A stretch of 64,000 nt of DNA from contig NZ_CP093312.1 in the NCBI RefSeq assembly GCF_023213175.1, positions 1,364,001 to 1,428,000 of the forward strand, written 5' to 3'. Made by a program: the position numbers and the translations under genes. Below are positions 48,352-56,339 of the stretch, in pieces (position 1 is the first letter of the stretch; each line of letters opens with the position of its first letter). This stretch comes from Sulfurovum sp. XGS-02. Its GTDB lineage: Bacteria; Campylobacterota; Campylobacteria; Campylobacterales; Sulfurovaceae. The notes below the pieces were generated by a model that worked only from the letters and a program-made list of their open reading frames with translations, did not search any database and was not told the DNA's origin.

Positions 48352-49110
48352 ATGAAACGTGTAGTATTGTTTATCATAGCTGCTCTTGCAATGGCAGGGT
48401 GTTCAACTAAATCCGATTTAGTCCTATTTCATGACACAAATGTAAGTAATGAGCAGGCACAGAAAAGTGTCACAGTAATAGGCAGTGAAGGTATGTACGA
48501 ATATAGAATCCGTCCACATGACAGGATCTCTATCACGATGTATAACCATCCGGAACTTGGTACAACCAGTATCAATAGCCAAAGACAAGATACTACAGGT
48601 GTCCTGGTTGATTCCAAAGGCTATGTAAGACTGCCGCTTGTCAAGTCTATACATATTGCAGGGCTTACACAGCCGGCTGCACAAGCAAAGATAGAAAAGG
48701 CATATAAAGCGTATCTCGAAGATGCAGAGCTCAACTTGCAAGTACTCAACAAGAGAGCCTATGTACTGGGAGAAGTCAACAAACCAGGAGAAGTAAATCT
48801 CTTTAACGAAAGAGCCACTCTTTTGCAAGTCCTGGCTGGAGCAGGAGACTTAACAAATTATGCCAATAGACATGCTATCGTCATTATGAAACAGAGAAAG
48901 AACACCGTAGTGACAGAAACTGTAGACCTTACCGGTGCGAATTCGATTAAAATGGCCAACTTAATGATCTATCCTGGTGATACCATTTATGTAGCACCGA
49001 ATGGTGTAAGAGCATTTAACATAGGTGTAAGTGAAGTCACTCCAGTCTTTGACCTAGCAGGAAGAATTACACAACCGATAGTGAATGTTGAATATTTAAG
49101 AGATAGATAG
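48352..49110 (+). CDS. Wza-like polysaccharide export lipoprotein
   Basis: A 252-residue lipoprotein with lipobox MAGC at about residue 17. The PES domain (YRIRPHDRISITMYNHPELGT, about 47-67) is followed by an SLBB domain (YVLGEVNKPGEV). It forms the periplasmic/outer-membrane pore for capsule or exopolysaccharide. It is shorter than E. coli Wza (379). Followed after 10 bases by the Wzc-like gene, the expected pair. Confidence 0.93.
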   Translation: MKRVVLFIIAALAMAGCSTKSDLVLFHDTNVSNEQAQKSVTVIGSEGMYEYRIRPHDRISITMYNHPELGTTSINSQRQDTTGVLVDSKGYVRLPLVKSIHIAGLTQPAAQAKIEKAYKAYLEDAELNLQVLNKRAYVLGEVNKPGEVNLFNERATLLQVLAGAGDLTNYANRHAIVIMKQRKNTVVTETVDLTGANSIKMANLMIYPGDTIYVAPNGVRAFNIGVSEVTPVFDLAGRITQPIVNVEYLRDR

Positions 49111-49120
49111 ATAACAGATC

Positions 49121-51472
49121 ATGAAGACCACAAATGATTTCAAGATTGAAAACCTTGACATCGATATAAAGGAAGTATTTAAAACAATCTTCCAGTATAA
49201 GTGGTCTACCCTGATCATTACTCTCTCAGTACTGTTCATCACATCTCTCTTTCTTTATTTCAAAGCACCCCATTACATCTCCAGTGCACTTATTGAAGTA
49301 AAGACGGACACAAAACAAAATATACAGCAAGAAGACTTTTTGAGGAGTGCTTTCTCCAATTTTGGTAATGAAAAGCTCGATAAAGAGATTGAAATCCTTA
49401 AGACCTTTCATATCAATAACCATGCACTCAGCACATTAGACTTCGAGGTACAGTATTTTGTCTATGAATGGTTTAAAAAAGTTGAACTCTATCATAAGAG
49501 TCCTATAGAAGTCAAAAATATAAAAATCATTTATCAGGATGATCTGAATATCATTGGGACCGTGATAAAGCTGACTCCAGTTAAAAATGGCTATCAACTT
49601 CAAGTAAAGAATTCATTCTTAAAGAAAATACTCTATTTTCTATTGAACAAAGAGATCATAGAATTGGATGATGAGAAGGTCTATCACTATGGAGACCGGG
49701 TTGAGAGTGAGTATTTTGAATTCACGATCGAACAAAAAATGACGGTTGATGAACCGATCTATTTTGTTCTCAAGGGTGATAACAGACAGATATTTGAAGG
49801 AATGATCAATAAAAACCTTCAAGTGAATCAACCCAATCCCTCTGCCCCATTGATACAAATTACCTATAAAGATACCATTCACCGAAGAGCCAATGCATAT
49901 GTAGATGCACTCAGTAAAAGCTTCATACTTCAAAGTGTGACAGATAAAAGCAGACAAACCAATCAAATCATCGATTTTATCAATAAGCAGCTCAGTGACA
50001 TGAAAACAAAACTGGATGAGTCTGAGGAAAAACTTGAAAGATACAGAATAGAATATCAAGCGATCGATCCGTCACTGCAAGCTGAAACTTTCATTACAGA
50101 GTTAAGCCGCATCGAAGTCCAACTCTCACAAAATAAATTAAACGAAGAGATTATGGAAAACCTCCTTCCTTTTGTACAAAAAGGTAAAAATATCGATGCG
50201 ATCGCACCTTCATTAATGGAGATGAATGATCAGTCGACACTAGAGCTTATTACCAGGCTGCAGGAAGCACAGATCAGAGAAGAAGGATTAAGGATCGAGT
50301 ACTCTGGTAGACATCCGGGTTTAGTTGCTGTCCGTAAGCAGATAAAGCATATTAAGAATAAAATCCTTTTAAGCATTGAAAATTTAAAATCCAGCATGAC
50401 GCATAGAAATAAAAATCTGCAAAAGCTGAAAGCGTTATATGAGAAAAACCTTGAGTCATTGCCAACACAAGAGAGGACACTCATCAATCTCAAACGAGAC
50501 TATCAAGTAAGCTCTGAAACCTATAATTATCTTCTTAAGAAAAAATCTGAAAATGAGATGCTGAAAGTGGCGATACTCTCAGATTATAGGATCGTTGATC
50601 ATGCCTACAGCAATGGTAAACCTATTGGGATCAAGACCCCTATTCTTCTTCTTATTGCTCTTCTATCTGGTATCATTTTGGGTATTTTACAGGCTTTAGT
50701 TCGTAACCTGATGAATGACAAGATACAGACAAGACATGATATTGAGAACCTTACCACATTGCCAATTTATGGTATTCTTCCTACCTTAAACCAAAAAGCG
50801 CTTAAACTGGAGGTTTTTAAAGATCAAAGGTCGCCGTTTACAGAGAGTTATCGAAGCTTACGTACCAATTTACAATTTGCCAGAAAAGAGAATCAAGCCA
50901 ATGTTATTCTTGTGACTTCAACTGTCTCAGGAGAAGGAAAAAGTACGATCGTGGCGAACTTAGGTGCCATTTTCCAAATGGCGAACATTAAATCGATCGT
51001 AGTTAATTTAGACTTGAGGAAACCTACACTTCATCATTATTTTAATGTATCCAACAGTACCGGGATAAGTACCTATCTGAGCGGGCGAAACAGGATCGGC
51101 GAGATCATTCAATCCACTGAATATAAAAACTTGGACATTATTTCCTCCGGTCCTATCCCACCGAATCCTTCAGAACTCATTCTCACGCATAAACTGGATG
51201 AGTTGATCGAGGCGTTAAAAGAGGAATATGATTATATCTTCATAGACAGCGCTCCGCTTGGATTAGTAACAGATACGATGCATCTCATGCAGTATGCCGA
51301 TATAAGTCTGATCGTGTTCAGAGAAAATTATGCAAAAAAATCATTTGTGACAGACTTAAATGACCTGGTCACAAAACATGATCTTAAACATATCGGTTTA
51401 GTCATCAATTCCGTAGATGCATCTTCGGGAGCCTATGGATATGGGTATGGGTACGGATATGGAAATAAGTGA
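49121..51472 (+). CDS. Wzc-like tyrosine autokinase / polysaccharide copolymerase
   Basis: A 783-residue protein of the Wzz-BY-kinase class. Two membrane segments (about 30-50 and 505-525) flank a periplasmic coiled-coil domain. The cytoplasmic BY-kinase has Walker A SGEGKST, Walker A' LDLRKPT, and Walker B IFIDSAP. The C-terminus ends in an alternating Gly-Tyr tail (YGYGYGYG), the usual autophosphorylation cluster. It regulates chain length and export with the Wza-like protein. Length and architecture are normal. Confidence 0.95.
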   Translation: MKTTNDFKIENLDIDIKEVFKTIFQYKWSTLIITLSVLFITSLFLYFKAPHYISSALIEVKTDTKQNIQQEDFLRSAFSNFGNEKLDKEIEILKTFHINNHALSTLDFEVQYFVYEWFKKVELYHKSPIEVKNIKIIYQDDLNIIGTVIKLTPVKNGYQLQVKNSFLKKILYFLLNKEIIELDDEKVYHYGDRVESEYFEFTIEQKMTVDEPIYFVLKGDNRQIFEGMINKNLQVNQPNPSAPLIQITYKDTIHRRANAYVDALSKSFILQSVTDKSRQTNQIIDFINKQLSDMKTKLDESEEKLERYRIEYQAIDPSLQAETFITELSRIEVQLSQNKLNEEIMENLLPFVQKGKNIDAIAPSLMEMNDQSTLELITRLQEAQIREEGLRIEYSGRHPGLVAVRKQIKHIKNKILLSIENLKSSMTHRNKNLQKLKALYEKNLESLPTQERTLINLKRDYQVSSETYNYLLKKKSENEMLKVAILSDYRIVDHAYSNGKPIGIKTPILLLIALLSGIILGILQALVRNLMNDKIQTRHDIENLTTLPIYGILPTLNQKALKLEVFKDQRSPFTESYRSLRTNLQFARKENQANVILVTSTVSGEGKSTIVANLGAIFQMANIKSIVVNLDLRKPTLHHYFNVSNSTGISTYLSGRNRIGEIIQSTEYKNLDIISSGPIPPNPSELILTHKLDELIEALKEEYDYIFIDSAPLGLVTDTMHLMQYADISLIVFRENYAKKSFVTDLNDLVTKHDLKHIGLVINSVDASSGAYGYGYGYGYGNK

Positions 51473-51568
51473 TAGGATAGACTTTTTTACCTTATGAATT
51501 TTACACTCCTTTGTTAAGGACCTCCCATCTCCCCTCTCTCATCATCAATCAACGTATTGAAATTAACA

Positions 51569-52564
51569 TCAATGACGTCTTTTCAACCGTTGATCGAATA
51601 AATTTAAATAGATAGAGAACAACAATATGAACAGGATCAAAGAGAGAAAATCACTTGCCTGACTTACCTGGTATCCTATAATGGAAAATATCATTTGCAT
51701 CATCGCCAAGATGATGACCGTATAGCGGATATCTCCTTTTACATTGAACAAAAAATGGTGCATATGGTTTTTATCTGCGTGAAACGGTGATATGTGACGT
51801 TGCATGCGCCGTATCATTACGATAAAGGTATCTAAAACAGGCAGTGCAACGATAAACAAAATAGATATGGGTGTAATGTACTGCGTCGATTGTATACCTA
51901 AAATGGATATCACCATACCTAATGAGAGTGAACCGCTGTCACCCATAAATACTTTTGCAGGGTTCCAGTTAAACAATAAAAATGCAAGAAGTGTAACGAT
52001 GAAGCATGACGATAGTAAAATAATAAACGCGTCACCATGTACTAAACCTATAGCCAAAAAAGTAACAAGGATCACGATAGAGATCGATGCTGCCAATCCA
52101 TCCAAACCATCCATTAAATTCAATGCATTGGTGTACCCTGCTATGGCAAAAAAGGTAAAAGGGAACACCAGCCAACCCGGTAAGATGATTTCATAACCCA
52201 AATACGTTCCCAAAGAAAATATAGCAACATCATTGAGATATAATATGAGTGAAGAAAAAAAGATAAAGATGAATTTTACTTTTGGTGAAATATTTTGTAG
52301 ATCATCCCATACCCCTGCTACAAACACTAATCCGATAGCTGCATAAATATAATAATATGTTTTCAAATGCCCAAGATCAAAGAGAAATAATGTGATCACT
52401 ATAGCCATAACAAAAGCGACCCCTGCACCTCGTGGTATAGGTTTTTTATGTACACTTCTTTCATTGGGGATATCTATCAATCCTACTCTCTTCGCAAAGA
52501 TCATGAGTAGAACCATACCTGCCAGAGAAGTCAAAAAAATACTGCTTAATAATGAAATATCCAT
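51569..52564 (-). CDS. WecA/MraY-family undecaprenyl-phosphate sugar-1-phosphate transferase
   Basis: A 331-residue protein with about ten membrane helices. The catalytic acidic motif WDDLQNISPKVK, the NLMDGLDGLAA segment and FMGDSGSLSLG, and the HADKNHMHH cytoplasmic loop are all characteristic. It starts a polysaccharide by transferring HexNAc-1-phosphate (or similar) to undecaprenyl phosphate. It is on the strand opposite to the export genes. WecA-like versus Pgl-like substrate is undecided. Confidence 0.92.
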   Translation of the reverse strand: MDISLLSSIFLTSLAGMVLLMIFAKRVGLIDIPNERSVHKKPIPRGAGVAFVMAIVITLFLFDLGHLKTYYYIYAAIGLVFVAGVWDDLQNISPKVKFIFIFFSSLILYLNDVAIFSLGTYLGYEIILPGWLVFPFTFFAIAGYTNALNLMDGLDGLAASISIVILVTFLAIGLVHGDAFIILLSSCFIVTLLAFLLFNWNPAKVFMGDSGSLSLGMVISILGIQSTQYITPISILFIVALPVLDTFIVMIRRMQRHISPFHADKNHMHHFLFNVKGDIRYTVIILAMMQMIFSIIGYQVSQASDFLSLILFILLFSIYLNLFDQRLKRRH

Positions 52565-52610
52565 AAATGAATCCTTTAGGTTATTTTCATATTCTGTCCA
52601 TTTCTAATCA

Positions 52611-52638
52611 TACTATAAAAAAATATTTTTTTATAGTA
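52611..52638. repeat. Perfect AT-rich palindrome between divergent genes
   Basis: A 28-base perfect inverted repeat (TACTAT, seven A, TA, seven T, ATAGTA) between the divergent transferase and LamG genes. It lies 20 bases upstream of the -35 of the LamG promoter, so it could be an operator or an intrinsic DNA bend. Divergent genes rule out a simple terminator. Confidence 0.55.
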
Positions 52639-52657
52639 TTTGTAAAATAAATAGAGT

Positions 52658-52686
52658 TTGATTTATATTTTATTTTGTTGTATACT
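52658..52686 (+). promoter_or_regulatory. Predicted promoter of the LamG-protein gene
   Basis: TTGATT and TATACT are separated by 17 bases. Transcription would begin near 52693 and leave a leader of about 130 bases that includes a small hairpin (ATTAAG/CTTAAT) and stretches able to pair, but no recognised riboswitch. Confidence 0.55.
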
Positions 52687-52822
52687 TTAAATGTTAGTGA
52701 AATATTAAGCTAAAACTTAATAACAAGGAGTGCTGATTACCTCAAGTCTCTTTTTATACTAAAGTCAAATCCTTAAAGGGGCTATTGGTTTATATACATA
52801 TATTTAATAACAGGAGTATATT

Positions 52823-53992
52823 ATGCGAGATAATAAAGTCAATGTGTTAAAAAAGATGTTAGGAATGCTTCTAGTGACGCCAATATTGCTGTCACTATCA
52901 CTTTTTGCAGCGAATCCGGTTCACCATTGGAAACTGGATGAAACCGCTGGATCAATCTATGAAGATACTGGTACTATCGGTGATGCCAACGGGACATGTA
53001 CATCCCCGGACAGTTGTCCTACTCCTAGTGACGGTCAAGTCTATGGTGCACAGAGTTTTGATGGCAATGACACGATCGAGATTGCAAATACAGTAGACTT
53101 TGATTGGGCTCCCGATGCCAATGTCACCATAGAGTTCTGGATGAAGTCATCAAATATACCTGAGGGAATATTATATGGTGATATGATGATAGGACGTGCG
53201 ACTAGTGTTGTCAAATGGTATGTGGGGGTAGATCCTTTAGTAGGAGCTATTAGAGCTCAGGTAGCCGATGGAAACCTTGGAAATGGTGTAACCGGTACTG
53301 CGATCATAGCCAATGGTCAATGGAATCACATAGCATACGTCCTTAAACCGGGTCAGGTAAGGGTCTATGTCAACGGTGAAAATGATTTTAATATAAGTAG
53401 AACAGCCACTGACTTGACATGTGATACAAATGTAACGATCGGTACGCTAGATTATACAACTACTATTGATTGGTCATATACAGGCCAACTTGACGATATC
53501 AAATTTTATGCTACCGACCTGAATGGAACTACGATCAAAGAGCATTATATGGATGGATTGAAACCACATTTGCTTGAAGTCACACCGGTTCCAACCCCGA
53601 CTGATAATGATACACCGGACTATACTTTCTCTTCAGATAAAAATGGGACCATCGAAATAAGTGGTTGTATGTCTGCAACTGCAACACCGGCAATTGCAAT
53701 AGGTGACACCGATACAACCATCACATTTGACCCGCTTTTTGATGGAACATATGACGATTGTAACATCACCGTGACATCTACAGAAACAGATTCAAACGGC
53801 ACTGTTTCAGATCCGTTGGCAGTATCCAGCTTTGTCGTAGACACTACAGTACCAGCACCAGAGCCAACTGTATCTAGCGGTGGTGGCGGTGGTTGTACAT
53901 ACAACCCTGACAGTAAGCACTTTGATATGGTGTTCTTGCTGATGATCGCATTGGGACTCTTCTATCCAGTTAGAAGAAGATTCATCAAGTAA
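52823..53992 (+). CDS. Secreted LamG-domain protein with C-terminal sorting-type anchor
   Basis: A 389-residue exported protein. The signal peptide (about 10-30) is followed by a LamG/concanavalin-like domain (about 35-235: VHHWKLDETAGS..., NGQWNHIAYVLKPGQVRVYVNG) and an Ig-like segment (about 245-345). The end carries a Gly-Gly-Gly-Gly-Gly-Cys-Thr motif, then a membrane helix and RRRFIK, like CTERM protein-sorting signals (JDVT/MYXO type as I recall). Likely a surface or matrix protein. Closed by a strong terminator. Confidence 0.85.
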   Translation: MRDNKVNVLKKMLGMLLVTPILLSLSLFAANPVHHWKLDETAGSIYEDTGTIGDANGTCTSPDSCPTPSDGQVYGAQSFDGNDTIEIANTVDFDWAPDANVTIEFWMKSSNIPEGILYGDMMIGRATSVVKWYVGVDPLVGAIRAQVADGNLGNGVTGTAIIANGQWNHIAYVLKPGQVRVYVNGENDFNISRTATDLTCDTNVTIGTLDYTTTIDWSYTGQLDDIKFYATDLNGTTIKEHYMDGLKPHLLEVTPVPTPTDNDTPDYTFSSDKNGTIEISGCMSATATPAIAIGDTDTTITFDPLFDGTYDDCNITVTSTETDSNGTVSDPLAVSSFVVDTTVPAPEPTVSSGGGGGCTYNPDSKHFDMVFLLMIALGLFYPVRRRFIK

Positions 53993-54022
53993 TCTCTTCT
54001 CTACATAGAATAAGCGTTCCAC

Positions 54023-54060
54023 ACGGAGCAGCCATCTGTGCTGCTCCGTATTTTTCTTCT
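54023..54060 (+). terminator. Rho-independent terminator after the LamG gene
   Basis: ACGGAGCAGC and GCTGCTCCGT form a perfect 10-base stem around CATCTGT, directly followed by ATTTTTCTTCT. This separates the LamG gene from the riboswitch region. Confidence 0.92.
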
Positions 54061-54209
54061 TCCGGATATCACTCTCCCTCAACATTCATCTCATCAAAAC
54101 AAAAGATCAAAAATCACACTTCATCAAACAAATTGATGATAAACATATATTTTAATTTTATATTATTTTCAGTTTAATTGTGTATTATTCCGGTATGACT
54201 ATGACTTAA

Positions 54210-54215
54210 GATACT
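54210..54215 (+). promoter_or_regulatory. Possible -10 box for riboswitch copy 1
   Basis: GATACT (4 of 6 to TATAAT) lies 15 bases before the first P1 base of riboswitch copy 1, in AT-rich sequence. Weak by sequence alone; supported by better boxes in the same place before copies 2 and 3. Confidence 0.3.
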
Positions 54216-54229
54216 ACTAAATCATAAGT

Positions 54230-54332
54230 GATAGTAATAAAAGTATTAGGCCAAACCTGTTGTGAAGCAGGGACGGAAAGCTTCAGGTCTTTTGAAAAAA
54301 AGATAGCTGGGTTGCATTTATTGAGAACTATC
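54230..54332 (+). promoter_or_regulatory. GEMM-I (c-di-GMP-I type) riboswitch, copy 1 of 3
   Basis: The core reads GCCAAACC, P2 CCTGTT-GTGA-AGCAGG (GNRA loop), GGACGGAAAGC, P3 with GTCTTTT-GAAA-AAAAGAT, and TAGCTGGGTTGC, in the order of class I c-di-GMP riboswitches. P1 closes it: GATAGT/AATAAA (54230-54241) pairs with TTTATT (54317-54322) and ACTATC (54327-54332). No gene follows before copy 2, so the two are in tandem. Two positions differ from the Vc2 consensus as I remember it (see findings), so the ligand is not certain. Confidence 0.85.
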
Positions 54333-54358
54333 GTATCCCAAACGGTGACTCTTCATAA

Positions 54359-54386
54359 ATTATAACTTTTATAGAAAGTTTATAAT
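54359..54386 (+). other. Hairpin between riboswitch copies 1 and 2
   Basis: ATTATAACTTT pairs with AAAG-T-TTATAAT around TATAG: an 11-base AT-rich stem with one bulged T, 27 bases after riboswitch 1. No T-tract follows. It may be part of the expression platform of copy 1, or a processing site. Confidence 0.5.
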
Positions 54387-54442
54387 CCTAATCTTAATAA
54401 AAATTCAGGCATGTGGGTAATATTGAGGTAATGCTCTTTCAA

Positions 54443-54448
54443 TATAAT
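54443..54448 (+). promoter_or_regulatory. Predicted -10 box for riboswitch copy 2
   Basis: A perfect TATAAT lies 22 bases before the GCCAAACC core of copy 2 and after copy 1, which suggests that copy 2 also has its own transcription start. Confidence 0.55.
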
Positions 54449-54460
54449 GCTCATCAAGTT

Positions 54461-54558
54461 AGTGAGAAAAGCCAAACCTATTGTGAAGTAGGGACGGAAA
54501 GCCAAGGGTCTCATAATATTAATAAAAATAGTGAGATAGCCTAGTTGCCTTTGTTGCA
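54461..54558 (+). promoter_or_regulatory. GEMM-I (c-di-GMP-I type) riboswitch, copy 2 of 3
   Basis: Same order of elements as copy 1: GCCAAACC (54471), P2 CCTATT-GTGA-AGTAGG (54477-54492), GGACGGAAAGCC, P3 with TCTCA/TGAGA and a longer A/T-rich end loop, GATAGCCTAGTTGCC. P2 changes from copy 1 by a compensating pair (G-C to A-T). It lies about 125 bases before the start of the 535-residue lipoprotein gene, and its 3' side merges into the hairpin at 54549-54568. Confidence 0.87.
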
Positions 54559-54568
54559 TACAACAAAG
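54549..54568 (+). other. Hairpin at the 3' edge of riboswitch copy 2
   Basis: CTTTGTTG and CAACAAAG form a perfect 8-base stem around CATA. Its 5' arm overlaps the 3' strand of riboswitch P1, so the two may be mutually exclusive and act as a switch. No T-tract follows, which argues against a simple terminator. Confidence 0.55.
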
Positions 54569-54683
54569 TAATGCTATATTTATAGTGGTTTATTCCATTC
54601 TTCATAGAAGATATCCCTCCCATACTTTTCAATATATTTTCTTCACAACGATATACGTTCATACACAGAAGGAATATAAACCA

Positions 54684-56291
54684 ATGTTTAGACTTAACAA
54701 TATCAAACAAAATCTACTTATACTGTCTTTTGCAACACTGCTTGCAGGTTGTGGCGGTGGAGGAACAACTGCAACAGATGCAGCGACAACAGACTTAACG
54801 ACAACATCAACACCAAAAAGAGTACAGATAGATATCAGTGCCGTGACTACAGAAGATTCTGCCACTATCAATTGGACACCATATGGTTATACTACAAAAT
54901 CAGTAGAGTACGGTACAACGAATAAGTATGGTTCAGAAGTTTCAGTACAAGAAGAAGGTACTGTTACCTTATACAATTTACAGGCAAATACAGAATATCA
55001 TTATAGAATAGTCTCTGAAGATGAAAAAGGCAGACCTGTTGTAAGTAATGACAACATTTTTACAACACTTGCAGAAAGTACTCAGCCCATCGTAACTGAA
55101 CCGGCACCAACAGATCCGGTTGTAACCGATCCGATCGTAACTGAACCGGCACCAACTGATCCAGTTGTAACTGATCCGATCGTAACTGAACCAGCACCAA
55201 CTGACCCAGTCATCACTGATCCGATCGTAACTGAACCGGCACCAACTGACCCAGTCGTCACTGATCCGATCGTAACTGAACCGGCACCTGTTTGCCAAAG
55301 TGGGCCTGCCATGCAGCAAGGACAGGTTAAGGATAGTGTTTCAGGTACGGGTCTAGCAAATGTTACAGTGACGATCAATGGATGTGTCACTCAGACCGAT
55401 GCACAAGGTTTTTACGCACTAAATGACATTGCTGTTAGCGACAGAGCAGTGGTCACATTTGAACTCGATGGGTATTATATGAACAGTGAGATCATCGCTA
55501 TTCAAGAATATTCAGATGGCACTACCCTCTCTCCAAACTATCTTGAATTCTCTCTGGATAAGTATGATGACCAAAATACTGCAGACAGCCAGAATGGAAA
55601 ACTCTGGTCATATTTCTTTGGTATCGACATAGCCGGTGGGATCTATACAGATACTGCAGGAAATCCTTATAGCGGGAATGCCACTGCCCAAGTTGCTTAT
55701 GAAGATGTAGCGACAGAGAAAGGTCGTGAAGTTTTCCCTGGTGCATATGAAGGGAAAAACGCTTATGGGGATATGGTTCCATTTGTCTCTTATGGATTGA
55801 TGGTGGTAGACCTGAAAGATGAGTCAGGTAATGCATTAAATATATCTGATGACATCACTTTAAGATTCCATACAGCCACAGGAGCGACAGCTGAAATCGT
55901 CCCTCTATGGTACTACGACTATGCACAGGGGATCTGGATCGAAGAAGGTTATGCAACACGTCTGGCAGATGGAAAGTATGAAGGTACTATATCGCATCCT
56001 GGAACATGGAGCCTGAGCCAGCCTGTTGAAGAGGCTTTAGGTATCTATACCGATCGTATCCTCTACCCTGATGGTACACCGGCGAAAAATCTGCATATTC
56101 ATGCCATTGGTGACAACTGGATCAGAACCGATCTTAGCACCGATGAGAATGGTGAATTTGAAATTGAAGTGATCCCGGGAAAAGCATTCACACTCAAAGC
56201 GTATCACTCTACAGATAAGTACACTGCTACATACAACGGGACAATCTCCGCTGTTGCTTCGGGTGAAATAGTTAATAACTCAAGCTTATAA
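54684..56291 (+). CDS. Lipoprotein with FN3-like domain, TEPAPTDP repeats and carboxypeptidase-regulatory-like domains
   Basis: The ATG at 54684 (with AAGGA upstream) begins a lipoprotein signal with lipobox LAGC at about residue 22; the frame open to 54585 lies in the leader. The 535 residues contain an FN3/purple-acid-phosphatase-like domain (about 48-130), a Pro/Thr-rich repeat tract (about 137-202), a CarboxypepD_reg-like domain (about 210-275), a beta-rich region and a second small beta domain at the C-terminus (about 450-530) that recurs in the next lipoprotein. Two riboswitch copies lie upstream. Likely a matrix or adhesion protein; no enzyme motif is seen. Confidence 0.85.
   Translation: MFRLNNIKQNLLILSFATLLAGCGGGGTTATDAATTDLTTTSTPKRVQIDISAVTTEDSATINWTPYGYTTKSVEYGTTNKYGSEVSVQEEGTVTLYNLQANTEYHYRIVSEDEKGRPVVSNDNIFTTLAESTQPIVTEPAPTDPVVTDPIVTEPAPTDPVVTDPIVTEPAPTDPVITDPIVTEPAPTDPVVTDPIVTEPAPVCQSGPAMQQGQVKDSVSGTGLANVTVTINGCVTQTDAQGFYALNDIAVSDRAVVTFELDGYYMNSEIIAIQEYSDGTTLSPNYLEFSLDKYDDQNTADSQNGKLWSYFFGIDIAGGIYTDTAGNPYSGNATAQVAYEDVATEKGREVFPGAYEGKNAYGDMVPFVSYGLMVVDLKDESGNALNISDDITLRFHTATGATAEIVPLWYYDYAQGIWIEEGYATRLADGKYEGTISHPGTWSLSQPVEEALGIYTDRILYPDGTPAKNLHIHAIGDNWIRTDLSTDENGEFEIEVIPGKAFTLKAYHSTDKYTATYNGTISAVASGEIVNNSSL
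55092..55288 (+). repeat. 45-base tandem repeat coding for a 15-residue Pro/Thr-rich unit
   Basis: Four units of 45 bases start at 55092, 55137, 55182 and 55227, with a partial fifth from 55272. Each codes for V/I-TEPAPTDPVVTDPI-type sequence; units differ at only a few bases (for example GTTGTAACC, GTCATCACT). It is in-frame, so copy-number change would lengthen or shorten a flexible stalk. Confidence 0.93.
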
Positions 56292-56327
56292 TTAGAAAAT
56301 GAATAAGTAATATATGGGTAACACTCT

Positions 56328-56333
56328 TATACT
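56328..56333 (+). promoter_or_regulatory. Predicted -10 box for riboswitch copy 3
   Basis: TATACT lies 19 bases before the GCCAAAC core of copy 3 and 36 bases after the previous stop. Confidence 0.5.
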
Positions 56334-56339
56334 ACAATT

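Noticed and set aside
54585-54683. Upstream in-frame start for the large lipoprotein
   Set aside because: The region is leader RNA; the ATG at 54684 has AAGGA upstream and begins the lipoprotein signal.
55092-55288. Regular repeats suggesting a CRISPR array
   Set aside because: The 45-base units are contiguous with no unique spacers and are in-frame coding sequence.
55082-55390. Repetitive 102-codon frame on the minus strand
   Set aside because: It is the antisense of the 45-base repeat tract and mirrors its periodicity.
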